Assembly (NCBI GenBank): GCA_032160545.1
Contig: JAVHVN010000014.1
Coordinates: forward strand, 1-37,136
Length of the DNA: 37,136 nt
Direction of reading: 5' to 3'
Source: DATGFB01 sp032160545
Lineage (GTDB): Bacteria > Actinomycetota > Actinomycetes > Mycobacteriales > Jatrophihabitantaceae
In this document: positions 1-8,523 of the stretch, one piece after another
Numbering within the stretch: position 1 is the stretch's first letter
Layout: every line of letters begins with the position of its first letter
The notes under the pieces: model-generated
Told to the model about the DNA's origin: nothing
The model's database searches: none
What the model saw: only the letters and a program-made list of their open reading frames with translations
Translations under genes and position numbers: made by a program

Positions 1-2349
1 CGCGACACGTTGCCGGCGACGGCATCCACGACGGCAGCGGTCGTCCTGGCGGGTGATCCTGCAGAGACGGCGCTGGTGACCGCTCGAACGATCACCCTCT
101 CCACGGCGGCATCGGCGCAGTCCGGCCGACCGGGGCTCGTCGTTCACGACGGGATCACCGTGACCGGTGGTGGCGGAGCAGCGCTCACCGCGAACTGGAC
201 TCTGCTCGGACCCGTTCCGGCGGTGAACAACTCCTGTGTTCGCGCGGTCTGGACCGGGGCTCTGACCGAGGCGATGGGCAGCGTGACGATCAACGCCGAC
301 GGCACGGTGCCGACCGCAGATCACACACTGACCGTGCCGGGTTGCTACAGCTATGCCGACGTCATTCCGGCGACTCCCACGACGCTGGCGGCGAGCCTCG
401 GCGCCGGTGATCCCGCCGAGACGATCCTGATCGCGCCGAACGCCCCGACGGTCACTACCACGGTTTCGGAGCAGACCGGCAGGCCAGCCGATTCGGTGCA
501 CGACCGGATCGTTGTCTCCGGCATGGGGGCTGCCACTGCCGACTACCAGTGGCAACTGCGCGGCCCGCTGACACCCGTGAATGGCGGTTGCTCGGGCCTG
601 GCCTGGGGCACCGCGCCGGTCGAGGCGGCCGGTACGGTCGCGATCAGCGGCGACGGCACCTACGCCACGACGGACCACACTGTCGCCGTCGCGGGTTGCT
701 ACACCTACGACGGCACGCTGCCCGCCACGACGACCACCCTGGGAGCGACCCTCCCGGCAGGTGTGCCGGCGGAGACGGTGAACATCGCCGCGTACGTACC
801 GTCGATCGCCACGACTACGTCGGCATCCACCGGGGTGCCGGGCGACAGCGTGCAGGACACGGTTGTCGTCACCGGAACGGCGGGCGCTACCGCGACCCTG
901 TCGTGGCAGCTGCGCGGCCCGGTAGAACCTGTGAACGGCTCCTGCGTCGGGGTGACTTCGTGGGCCAATGCTGGGGTCGTTGCCACCGGCACGATCGCGG
1001 TGTCAGGTGACGGCACCTACCACACGAGTTCGTCCACGTTCGGGCTCCCGGGGTGCTACAGCTACCAGGATTCGCTGCCCGCGACGTCCACTACCGCCGC
1101 AGTGACTGTCGCTGCCGGCGACCCGGCGGAGACGTCGCTGGTCAGTCCCCACCAGGCATCGGTGGTGACCACGGCGTCCGTTCAGACCGGCCATCCCGGA
1201 GACTCCGTCCAGGACTCCGTGGTGGTCTCCGGAACGGGCGGCGCCGCGGCGACCTTGACGTGGCAGCTACGCGGCCCGGTGGCACCGGTGAACGGCAGTT
1301 GCGCCGGGCTCGATTGGGGCGGTGCGGCAGTCGTCGATCACGGCTCGATCGCGGTGAGCCATGACGGCACCTACCACACCGGGGCGTCCACATTTGGTCT
1401 GCCTGGCTGCTACAGCTACTCCGACGCGCTGCCGGCAACGCCGACCAGCACCGGGGCCATCGTGGCTGCCGGTGTTCCTGCAGAGACGGCGCTGATCTCG
1501 GCTCGCGTGCCAGTCGTGAGCACCACCGTGTCGAGCCAGTCGGCCAAGGTCGGCGACACCGTTTCTGACACCGTGCACGTCACAGGCACTGGCGGGGCAG
1601 CCAGCACTATTGCCTGGCAACTGCGCGGGCCGATGGCTCCCGTCAACGGGTCGTGCACCCGCGTGGTCTGGACCAGCGCTGCCGTGCTGGCACACGGGAC
1701 GATCAACGTGACCGGGGACGGCACGTACAGGACGCCCGAGTCGACGTTCACGGCGGACGGTTGTTACACCTATGCCGACGTCCTCGCCGCGACACCGACG
1801 ACGGCGGCCGTGGCCCTCGTGGCCGGCGATCCGAATGAGACGACGAAGGTGCGGCCACTGATCTCTGCGCTGACCCTGCACAAGCTGGTGAAGCAGGCGG
1901 CCAACTCGGCCAGCTACCTCGACGCGGACCAGAGCGACAAGCTCACCGGGGTATATGGCATCGGCGAAACGATCACCTGGCGGATCGTCGTCAAGAACAC
2001 GGGCGAGGCGGCGCTGACCGACGTCAGAGTTACCGATCCGTCGACACCGGACTGTGTCGCGACCATCCCGTCGCTCAAACCTGGTGAGACTGCCAGTTAC
2101 GACTGCACGTCCACCGCTCAGGGCAACCTGGTCAACGTGGCGACGGCGAGCGATGCGAAGCACAAGCTGTCCTCGAGCGACTCGGCGCGGATTCAGGTAT
2201 CCGACGACGCGGCCGCCCAGATGCGGCTCGCTTACACCGGCGCCGCGCAACTACCGCTGACGCTTGCCGGCGGTCTCGGCCTCCTGGTCGTCGGGTTCAT
2301 CCTGGTCCTCGCGGCCAGCCGGAAGCGCTTCAGCAAGAACGAGTCCTGA
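1..2349 (+). CDS. LAXTG-anchored repeat surface protein, 5'-truncated
   Basis: The reading frame is open from base 1, and its first residues (RDTLPAT) already match the end of a repeat unit, so the gene starts upstream of the window and the TTG at 10 is not a real start. Five complete tandem units follow, of 118 residues each (119 in the third). Each contains a WQLRGP-like core, an NGSC cysteine and a GCYSY/GCYTY cysteine, which suggests one disulfide per domain. Bases 1828-2210 encode a DUF11-like domain (motifs ITWRIVVKNTG and LVNVATAS). Then come LAYTG (bases 2227-2241), a hydrophobic segment and the basic tail SRKRFSKNES. This is the layout of a class E sortase substrate (LAXTG) of high-GC actinobacteria. 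The protein is probably covalently attached to peptidoglycan as an adhesin or stalk; that role is inferred. No sortase gene lies in the window. Confidence 0.85.
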   Translation, partial: RDTLPATASTTAAVVLAGDPAETALVTARTITLSTAASAQSGRPGLVVHDGITVTGGGGAALTANWTLLGPVPAVNNSCVRAVWTGALTEAMGSVTINADGTVPTADHTLTVPGCYSYADVIPATPTTLAASLGAGDPAETILIAPNAPTVTTTVSEQTGRPADSVHDRIVVSGMGAATADYQWQLRGPLTPVNGGCSGLAWGTAPVEAAGTVAISGDGTYATTDHTVAVAGCYTYDGTLPATTTTLGATLPAGVPAETVNIAAYVPSIATTTSASTGVPGDSVQDTVVVTGTAGATATLSWQLRGPVEPVNGSCVGVTSWANAGVVATGTIAVSGDGTYHTSSSTFGLPGCYSYQDSLPATSTTAAVTVAAGDPAETSLVSPHQASVVTTASVQTGHPGDSVQDSVVVSGTGGAAATLTWQLRGPVAPVNGSCAGLDWGGAAVVDHGSIAVSHDGTYHTGASTFGLPGCYSYSDALPATPTSTGAIVAAGVPAETALISARVPVVSTTVSSQSAKVGDTVSDTVHVTGTGGAASTIAWQLRGPMAPVNGSCTRVVWTSAAVLAHGTINVTGDGTYRTPESTFTADGCYTYADVLAATPTTAAVALVAGDPNETTKVRPLISALTLHKLVKQAANSASYLDADQSDKLTGVYGIGETITWRIVVKNTGEAALTDVRVTDPSTPDCVATIPSLKPGETASYDCTSTAQGNLVNVATASDAKHKLSSSDSARIQVSDDAAAQMRLAYTGAAQLPLTLAGGLGLLVVGFILVLAASRKRFSKNES
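55..1827 (+). repeat. five tandem 354-357 bp coding repeats
   Basis: Units begin at 55, 409, 763, 1120 and 1474, each near a (D/V)PAET motif; a sixth DPNET at 1828 marks the junction to the next domain. Four units are 354 bp and one is 357 bp, all multiples of three. The copies have diverged at the nucleotide level but keep two cysteines and the WQLRGP / DGTY / GCY(S/T)Y signatures. The array continues upstream of the window, so the total copy number is unknown. Confidence 0.9.
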
Positions 2350-2356
2350 TCCCGGA

Positions 2357-2388
2357 GTCGGGCCGGAGGAACCAGCCTCCGGCCCGAC
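2357..2388 (+). terminator. hairpin after surface-protein gene
   Basis: A perfect 13-bp inverted repeat (arms 2357-2369 and 2376-2388) with a 6-nt loop lies 8 bp after the stop codon. It has no real T-tract (CTTC follows). Such GC-rich stems without a U-tail are common presumed terminators in actinobacteria. Confidence 0.7.
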
Positions 2389-2464
2389 CTTCACCCGCAC
2401 ACAGATCAATCAGCACGTACCCGCACGTACGGTCCGCATGCGATCACAGCCTGGGGAGTGACCG

Positions 2465-3097
2465 ATGAGAAGCATCGTGGTGGCCGGCATCGCGTTGGTC
2501 AGCGTCGTCGCGGCCTGTACATCCGGCCATGGCAGTGCCGGCAAGCCGAGCAGCCCTCCCACCTCGAGCTCCTCCTCGTCGAGCCCGGCGAAGTGGAACC
2601 CGGCGGCCATCTCCGGGAAGGTCCCGTCGCCCGGGTCATGCCACCTCAAGAAGGCCACCGGCCGAGAAGGTGCCGGAGACGCCCTCCCGGATCCCGCCTG
2701 TACCCCCGGCCTGACAACTACTGACATCTCGGTGACGAACCTGTCCGCGACGGCCTGCAACCGTGAGTTCATGCGCAAACGCACCGTCGCGGAAAGCGTC
2801 ACGGCGGCGGTGAGCAAAGCAGTCTGGGCGGCGTACGGCATCAAGGGCCCTGAGGCAGCCGGCTATGTGCTCGACTATCTCGTCCCGGTCTCGCTGGGCG
2901 GCGCACTGGACTACCGGAACCTGTGGCCGTTGCCGAAGGGACCTTCACCGGCTGCCGGTGCGGTCGAGAAGGCAGCAATTGACAAGGCGCTGACCCAGGC
3001 GGTGTGCAGTAACCACGCCGGTATCCAGGCCGCGCAGCATGCGTTGGTCCGGGAGTGGCCGACCGCGCTCGTCGCGCTGCGACTCGCCAAGCCGTGA
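2465..3097 (+). CDS. lipoprotein with degenerate HNH-like domain
   Basis: The 210-residue product starts at ATG after GGGGAG. It has a lipoprotein signal peptide (MRSIVVAGIALVSVVAAC, lipobox VAAC with Cys18) and then a Ser/Pro-rich linker (about 19-45). The rest follows a family of secreted HNH-like proteins: LPDPACTPG, several cysteines, AAYGI, then LDYLVPVSLGGALDYRNLWPLP and a C-terminal region with VCSNHAGIQAAQ. In that family, as I recall it, the core reads (L/E)DHLIPLELGG...NLWPEP. Here the catalytic His of the DH pair is Tyr138 (codon TAT), so nuclease activity is doubtful. It is likely an extracytoplasmic membrane-attached protein; its role is unknown. Confidence 0.8.
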   Translation: MRSIVVAGIALVSVVAACTSGHGSAGKPSSPPTSSSSSSSPAKWNPAAISGKVPSPGSCHLKKATGREGAGDALPDPACTPGLTTTDISVTNLSATACNREFMRKRTVAESVTAAVSKAVWAAYGIKGPEAAGYVLDYLVPVSLGGALDYRNLWPLPKGPSPAAGAVEKAAIDKALTQAVCSNHAGIQAAQHALVREWPTALVALRLAKP

Positions 3098-3215
3098 GCA
3101 GGCGGACGGCGTCGAACGGGTGAACCGAGCCCTGGTTCCCCGTCCCGTCGAGCCAGCCGGTGGTTGAGCCGAGTGAGCACTCGTCGAGCAGAAGTGGCGG
3201 CGTTGGAGCTGGGCG

Positions 3216-4094
3216 CTATCCGGCCGATGAGTTCGTCAAACCAAGCGTGTAGGTGAACGTGTCGTCCCGGTGCGGATAGGGCGCGTTCACGGCGACGGTC
3301 ACCGTGGTGCCTCGGACGTCGATCCCCTCGACCTCCCCAGCAGGGCTGTACGCAGGACCCGGGGGTGCCGGCGCCTCCCCGAGGTAGCTCACCGACCCGC
3401 GGGCCGCGGTGCCGTCGAGGGCACGTCCGAGCCGTATCGACAGCAATTGCCGTGGCGTCGGGTACAGGTCGCTGCCGGGGTCGTTCGTCGAGCAGATCAG
3501 CGTGGTCGACGTGGCGAATGCGCAGCCCTGGACGTCACGAACCGGGCGGTCGAGGGACATCGTCGCAGCCAGCGCAAGATCGCCGGTCCGTGATGCACGC
3601 GGGTTGAGCCCCGGCGTCGCGAACACCAGCAGGCGCGACACCGTGCCCCACTCGCCCGCGGCGAACCACTGCCCGTCCGGGGTCAGCGCGGTGAACGAGT
3701 TGTTGTAGAGCTCGCCCGGAACGAGGCGGTGGGTGAAGTCGCTGCGGTGTCCCTGCGCGTCCGTCAGGCTGAACAGCACCGATCCCGCGGAGGAGCTGCC
3801 CTGATAGGCGTCGAGAACGTATCCACGCCACGAGCTGGGATCGCCGATGTGAATCCAACCCCGGCTGCGCAGATCGGTGGGCACGCTGCCGTTGCCCCGG
3901 GTAAGCAGGTAGCTGCCCGAGCCGCGCTGGACGGTCGCCATGCCCTGCCCCGCGATGGAGACCGACGACTCGGTGACGGCGGTGACCGACCAGGGGCCGA
4001 TGCGCGCGCCGACCGTGGTCGCCTGCGCGGGCGTCATCTGCACGACACCGATGGCGAGCGACGCCGCGATGACAAGCACCCCTAGTCGCCGCAT
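3216..4094 (-). CDS. secreted protein of unknown function
   Basis: This is a 292-residue product with a signal peptide: basic MRRL, a hydrophobic core, and probable cleavage after AQA near residue 26. The mature part is rich in beta-type Ser/Thr/Gly sequence (PDGQWFAAGEWG, GDLALAATMSLDRP) and has two close cysteines in GCAFATSTTLICS, a likely disulfide. I recognise no enzyme motif. The gene lies 63 bp downstream of the sensor kinase on the same strand, so the two may be co-transcribed and functionally linked. An SD-like GGAAGG lies only 1 nt before the ATG, so the exact start is uncertain. Confidence 0.7.
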   Translation of the reverse strand: MRRLGVLVIAASLAIGVVQMTPAQATTVGARIGPWSVTAVTESSVSIAGQGMATVQRGSGSYLLTRGNGSVPTDLRSRGWIHIGDPSSWRGYVLDAYQGSSSAGSVLFSLTDAQGHRSDFTHRLVPGELYNNSFTALTPDGQWFAAGEWGTVSRLLVFATPGLNPRASRTGDLALAATMSLDRPVRDVQGCAFATSTTLICSTNDPGSDLYPTPRQLLSIRLGRALDGTAARGSVSYLGEAPAPPGPAYSPAGEVEGIDVRGTTVTVAVNAPYPHRDDTFTYTLGLTNSSAG

Positions 4095-4157
4095 GCCTTC
4101 CAGCGTCGGTCGCCGACGATGTGCGCAGGATGTAGCAGGTTCGGTGCCAGCTGTGAG

Positions 4158-5546
4158 TCAGGGCAGCCGCAGCCGCACGGTGACGGTCGCACCGCCGCCG
4201 GGCGAGTTCGCGATCTCGGCCGAACCGTCGTGCGCCACGGCCAGGGACTCGACGATGGCCAGGCCCAGGCCCGTCCCACCCGCGACGGCGGCCCGGCCGC
4301 GGGCGGAGTCCGACCTGCTGAACCGCTCGAACGCATGGCCCAGGAATTCCGGCGCGAAGCCGGGTCCGTCGTCCCGGACGCGCAGGACGAGCTGGCCGAC
4401 CTCGATCGCGGCGGTGACCCGGATCGAGCCGCCTGCCGGAGCGTGCCGCAACGCGTTGGTCAGCACGTTGCCGAGAATCCGCTGAACTGCGCTCGGGTCG
4501 ACGTCGGCCACGAGGTCACGCGGGCACACGACACCGACCCGCTGCGACCGCGCCTCGGCGGACGAGCGGTACGCCGCGACGACGTGCTCGATGAGCGGGC
4601 GGATCTCGGTCAGTTCTCTGCGGGCCAGCGGCCGGGCGGTGTCGACCTGTGCCAGCAGGAGCAGATCGTCGGCGAGCTGGGCGAGCCGGGCGACCTCGAT
4701 CCGGGCGTGCCCGATCGATTCGGCGAGGTCCTCGCGAGTCCGCCCCGGGCGTACCGCGGTCTGCAACTCGGTCTGCAGGACGGCAAGCGGAGTGCGCAGT
4801 TCGTGCCCGGCGTCGGCGACGAACTCGCGCTGCCGGTCGATCGAGTCGTGCAGCCGGTCCAGGAGCCCGTTGAACGTATGTGCCAGCCGGCTGAGGCTGT
4901 CTCGCGTCGGCGGCTCGCTGATCCCGCCACGCTCGGCGTGTTCGCTCAAGCGGGCCGCGTCGGCGCTCATCCGGTCGACGGGTCGCAGTGCCGCACCGGA
5001 CAACCACCACGCGCCCAGCCCCACCAGCGCCAGCACAATCGGGATGGCGACGTACAGCGTGTGCCGGACCTGCGTGGTCGCGTCGTTGGCCGCGTCGAGG
5101 CTTTGCCCCGTGACGACGAGCCAGCTGCCATCGCTGCGCGGAACCGGAACCGTCAGGACGCGGAACGGCTGCCCGTCGTAGCGCGTCGTGACGAACGTCG
5201 ATCCGGAGCGGTTCTTGGCCGGCGACGGTGCCGTGGGCAACTGGCCGGGCACCGCGTACACCAGCCGGCCGCTCGGATCGAAGACAGCCGTGAAGGTGCC
5301 GATCTCGCCCTCGCGTGACCTGCGCAGTCCGACCGTCGGCGCGGGACCCGACTCGCCGGGGTGGCCAGAAGCCACGTCGGCAGCGAGTGGGTCGGCGCGG
5401 GTCTGCAGGCCCGCGTCGACGTTGGCTCGCAGGCCGCTGGCCAAGGTGAACGCGAGCAGCGCCACGCCGGCCGTGGCGAGCACGGTGGCGGCGACCAGAT
5501 AGGTGGCGATGAGTCGGCCACGGACGCTGTGCAACCACGCTCTCAT
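4158..5546 (-). CDS. sensor histidine kinase, HAMP type
   Basis: With the ATG at 5546 the product has 462 residues, starting MRAWLHSVRGRLIATYLVAA. The layout is TM1 (about 9-31), an extracytoplasmic sensor region of about 130 residues, TM2 (VAIPIVLALVGLGAWWLSGA), HAMP, HisKA with DAGHELRTPL (phospho-acceptor His248), and HATPase_c with N-box (GNVLTNALRHAP), DDGPGF and GTGLGLAIVES. It is an inner-membrane two-component kinase of the PhoR/MprB type; the signal is unknown. An earlier in-frame ATG at 5657 would add 37 Ala-rich residues and is less likely. It is divergent from the OmpR-type regulator, its probable partner, across a 176-bp gap. A secreted-protein gene follows 63 bp downstream. Confidence 0.9.
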   Translation of the reverse strand: MRAWLHSVRGRLIATYLVAATVLATAGVALLAFTLASGLRANVDAGLQTRADPLAADVASGHPGESGPAPTVGLRRSREGEIGTFTAVFDPSGRLVYAVPGQLPTAPSPAKNRSGSTFVTTRYDGQPFRVLTVPVPRSDGSWLVVTGQSLDAANDATTQVRHTLYVAIPIVLALVGLGAWWLSGAALRPVDRMSADAARLSEHAERGGISEPPTRDSLSRLAHTFNGLLDRLHDSIDRQREFVADAGHELRTPLAVLQTELQTAVRPGRTREDLAESIGHARIEVARLAQLADDLLLLAQVDTARPLARRELTEIRPLIEHVVAAYRSSAEARSQRVGVVCPRDLVADVDPSAVQRILGNVLTNALRHAPAGGSIRVTAAIEVGQLVLRVRDDGPGFAPEFLGHAFERFSRSDSARGRAAVAGGTGLGLAIVESLAVAHDGSAEIANSPGGGATVTVRLRLP

Positions 5547-5722
5547 CGCTGCGGCAGCCCGGCGCAAAGCAGCCGCGGCACCGGCCGTTGCACTCGTGCC
5601 GTCCCCGGCGCCCCCGGCATACTGCTGGTCACCGGGCCAGCGTGCGCCGAGTTTCATGTAGGGAGCATGGCACCGGCTTCGCGCCTCGACCCGGAACGGC
5701 GACACCGGCGGATTGGGGCAGC

Positions 5723-6427
5723 GTGCGGTTACTGGTGGTCGAGGACGACGAACGGCTGTCGGCCCTGCTCGAGCGTGCCCTCGAGGAGGACGGGTACGCG
5801 GTCGACGTCGCACACGACGGCACTGAGGCCGTCTGGCTCGGAACCGAGAACGACTACGACGCCGTGATCCTCGACGGCATGCTCCCCGGCCTGGACGGAT
5901 TCGACGTCGTGCGCCGCTGGCGGGAGGCCCGGCGTTGGCACCCCGTGCTCATGCTGACCGCGCGCGCCGAGGTCGCGGCGCGTATCGAAGGACTCGACGC
6001 CGGGGCCGACGACTATCTGGCAAAGCCGTTCGACTTCGACGAACTCACAGCGCGGATCCGGGCGCTCGTCCGGCGCGGACCCGCCGAGCGTCCGACGCAA
6101 CTGCAGGTCGGCGATCTCGTGCTGGACCCGGGTTCACGCCGAGTCACCCGCGCCGGCCAACGGGTCGACCTGACGGCGAAGGAGTTCGCGCTGCTCGAAC
6201 TGCTGATGCGCAACAGGGGCGACGTGCTGACCCGTACGTACCTGCTCGAGCACGTGTGGGACTTCGCGTTCGACCCGTCGAGCAACATCGTCGACCAGTA
6301 CATCGGCTCGCTGCGCCGCAAGATCGACAAGCCGTTCGGCAGGGACGACCTGGTCACGGTGCGCGGTGTCGGCTACCGCGTGCGTGCCGAGGGTGAGCCC
6401 GACGACTCGGAGTCCGACGGCGAGTGA
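5723..6427 (+). CDS. OmpR/PhoB-family response regulator
   Basis: The 234-residue product starts at GTG 5723 (VRLLVVEDDERLSALL), 4 nt after GGGG. The open frame extends upstream to 5588, but that part does not resemble a receiver domain. The receiver domain carries DD acid residues in VVEDDE, phospho-acceptor Asp51 (VILDGMLPGLDG), the Thr of MLTAR and the Lys of YLAKPF. The C-terminal winged helix includes TAKEFALLELLMRNRGDVLTR and SNIVDQYIGSLRRKID. It is a DNA-binding transcription factor, probably phosphorylated by the divergently encoded kinase at 4158-5546. Its 3' end overlaps the convergent PIG-L gene by 55 bp. Confidence 0.92.
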   Translation: MRLLVVEDDERLSALLERALEEDGYAVDVAHDGTEAVWLGTENDYDAVILDGMLPGLDGFDVVRRWREARRWHPVLMLTARAEVAARIEGLDAGADDYLAKPFDFDELTARIRALVRRGPAERPTQLQVGDLVLDPGSRRVTRAGQRVDLTAKEFALLELLMRNRGDVLTRTYLLEHVWDFAFDPSSNIVDQYIGSLRRKIDKPFGRDDLVTVRGVGYRVRAEGEPDDSESDGE

Positions 6428-7230
6428 GCGAGGCCGTGGCGGTGACGACGGAACGGCAGCAGGATTCCGGGCAGCGGGACGTCTCCGGCGTGGAACGGAT
6501 CGACGAACCATTCGGTACCGAACACGAGGCGGAACAGGGGCCGCGGCAGCCGGCCGAAGAAATCGAGCATCCGCTGCGACTCGCCGCCGGCGGTCTGTGT
6601 GCTGTGGGCCAGCATGGCCCGGCGCTTGACGTCGCAGTACCTGCCGACGCGCGCACGGAACTCGATGTCACGCGGGTCGGAGTAGGCCCACACGAGGGAA
6701 TCGGTGGGCATCGACTCGGTGGGCAGCCGCACCAGGCGCGCCATGCCGAGAGCGCGCTGCAACGCCCGCCGGTCGACCGTCGCTTCGAGCAGGCGTACTG
6801 ACGGCAGTTCGCTCGCGACGTACCGGGCGACGCGGTGCACCTGCAGATGGTCGGGATGCCCGTAGCCGCCGTTGCGGTCGCAGCTCAGGATCACCTCGGC
6901 ACGGTGCTGCTCGACCACCGAGCGCAACTCGGCGGCGAGGTCAGCGACCGGCAGGTGGGCGAACCCGTCGCGGTTCTCCGCGCCCATCCCGGAGTCCGGA
7001 TGACCAAGCAGGACGACGTCAGAACAGCCGAGTATCTCGGCCGAGCGCCGCAGCTCGGCCTCGCGCGCCGCGCGCAGGGCGGCGGGCGGCCGGTCGCCGA
7101 GCCCGGCCTCGCCGGACGTCGCGGTCACAAGGACGACCCGGTGTCCCGCAGCCGCCGCGGCAGCCAGCGTGCCGCCCGTGAGCAGCGCCTCGTCGTCCGG
7201 ATGCGCGTTGAACGCGACGACGGTCGTCAC
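6373..7230 (-). CDS. PIG-L (LmbE-like) family deacetylase
   Basis: The 285-residue product begins MTTVVAFNAHPDDEALLTGG. AHPDDE (His10, Asp13) and the later GYGHPDHLQVHR supply the zinc ligands typical of the family, which removes N-acetyl groups from GlcNAc-type sugars (MshB, BshB, PIG-L). The gene overlaps the upstream glycosyltransferase by 4 bp (ATGA), indicating translational coupling. The pair could build and then deacetylate a sugar conjugate. The glycosyltransferase does not look like MshA, so I do not assign it to mycothiol synthesis. The last ~18 codons are antisense to the end of the response regulator gene and are poorly conserved in appearance (SPSDSESSGSPSARTR). Confidence 0.9.
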   Translation of the reverse strand: MTTVVAFNAHPDDEALLTGGTLAAAAAAGHRVVLVTATSGEAGLGDRPPAALRAAREAELRRSAEILGCSDVVLLGHPDSGMGAENRDGFAHLPVADLAAELRSVVEQHRAEVILSCDRNGGYGHPDHLQVHRVARYVASELPSVRLLEATVDRRALQRALGMARLVRLPTESMPTDSLVWAYSDPRDIEFRARVGRYCDVKRRAMLAHSTQTAGGESQRMLDFFGRLPRPLFRLVFGTEWFVDPFHAGDVPLPGILLPFRRHRHGLAHSPSDSESSGSPSARTR

Positions 7231-8414
7231 GACGCAACCACCGCCCGAGGCGAGGCCGACCAGTACAGCGCGTCCGCTTGCCGCCGGACCGCGGACCAGT
7301 CGAACCGCGGCTCGCCGGCGGCGGCCCTCGCCCCGAGGCGAGCGAGCTCGGCAGGTCGTTCGGCGAGGTCGGTCATCGCGGCGACCATGGCCCGGTCACC
7401 CGTGACGAGCCGGCCGTCCATGCCGTCACGCACGATGTCCGCGACACCTGAGTTCGCGAATGCGAGGACCGGCAGCCCGGTGCTGTGTGCCTCCAGCGCC
7501 GCGATCCCGAACGACTCGTGCACGGCCGGTGCGACATAGAGGTTCGACGACGCGAAGACCGAGCGGATCTCACCGCTCGTCAACTGCCCGTCGAGGCTCA
7601 CCCACTTCTGCAGGTCGTAACGGACGAGCAGATCGGCGACCTTGCGCCGCATCGGGCCGTCGCCGACGATGCGCGCGGTGATCGGGGTCGTCGCCGGCAC
7701 CGACTGCCGCAGCCGGGCGAGCATCTCGACGAACTGCAGCGGGCGCTTGCGCGCGGCGAGCCGCATGACGGTGGCGATCGCGAGTCCTTCCGAGGCACCC
7801 GAGCAGATACCGGCGCGCCAGAAGTCGATGTCGACGCCGTTGGGCAGCACCGCGACCGGTCGATCGACATAGGGCTGCAGGTCGCGTGCCGCCACCGTGC
7901 TGACCGCCGACCAAGTCACCGGCCAGCGGCTCCACGACGCCAGACCGTCCGCGACAGAGAGCGCGGACCTCACCCCCGCGAGCATCGAATGCAGGGTCAC
8001 GACGGTCGGAGTCGAATGCGTGCGGGCCGCCGCGGCCTGGCGGAAGGCCAACGGCGAGAACGTCGAGACATGCGCATGAATGAGGTCGTACTGCCCGGCG
8101 TCGATGCGGTCGAGGACCTGGCGGGTGCGGCGGTAGTGGATGCGGCCGACCGTTCCGCCCGCGACCTCGGGGCGATGGACCCGTGCCGTCGCCGGGACGG
8201 ACGGCGCGCCGGTCCCGTCGGCGACCGCGGTGAAGATGTCGACCTCGTCACCGTCGGCGATCTGGGCCTGCGCCAGCCCGGCCACCTGCCGCTCGATGCC
8301 GCCCATGCGGGGGAGGTAGCAGTCGGTGACGTGCGCGATGCGCCGTCCACGGCGCTGCCCGGTGACGTCGAAATCCTGTGCCGCCGCCATGATGGGTTCG
8401 CCGTCGACCCGCAT
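7227..8414 (-). CDS. GT4-family glycosyltransferase
   Basis: The 395-residue product has the GT-B fold layout. The N-terminal acceptor domain starts RRIAHVTDCYLPRMGGIERQV, and the C-terminal nucleotide-sugar domain has AVLPNGVDIDFW, MRLAARKRP, IVGDGPMRRKV and HESFGIAALEAHSTGLPVLAF (the E-x7-E motif, Glu300/Glu308). The family transfers sugars from NDP-sugars with retention; the acceptor is unknown. A strong GGAGG lies upstream of the ATG. The gene heads a two-gene operon with the PIG-L deacetylase (4-bp overlap) and is divergent from the DMT-type membrane protein gene. A cytoplasmic or membrane-surface role in glycolipid or thiol glycoside synthesis is inferred from the pairing. Confidence 0.9.
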   Translation of the reverse strand: MRVDGEPIMAAAQDFDVTGQRRGRRIAHVTDCYLPRMGGIERQVAGLAQAQIADGDEVDIFTAVADGTGAPSVPATARVHRPEVAGGTVGRIHYRRTRQVLDRIDAGQYDLIHAHVSTFSPLAFRQAAAARTHSTPTVVTLHSMLAGVRSALSVADGLASWSRWPVTWSAVSTVAARDLQPYVDRPVAVLPNGVDIDFWRAGICSGASEGLAIATVMRLAARKRPLQFVEMLARLRQSVPATTPITARIVGDGPMRRKVADLLVRYDLQKWVSLDGQLTSGEIRSVFASSNLYVAPAVHESFGIAALEAHSTGLPVLAFANSGVADIVRDGMDGRLVTGDRAMVAAMTDLAERPAELARLGARAAAGEPRFDWSAVRRQADALYWSASPRAVVAS

Positions 8415-8523
8415 TCCTTGTCCTCCTTGTTCGTGTTCTCATCTTCCAGGTTCCGGGTTGGCGGATGTGAAGAACATGTAGTCGCTCGCGGCATCGGCCA
8501 GACGGCGGAAGGAGGAATCGGAC

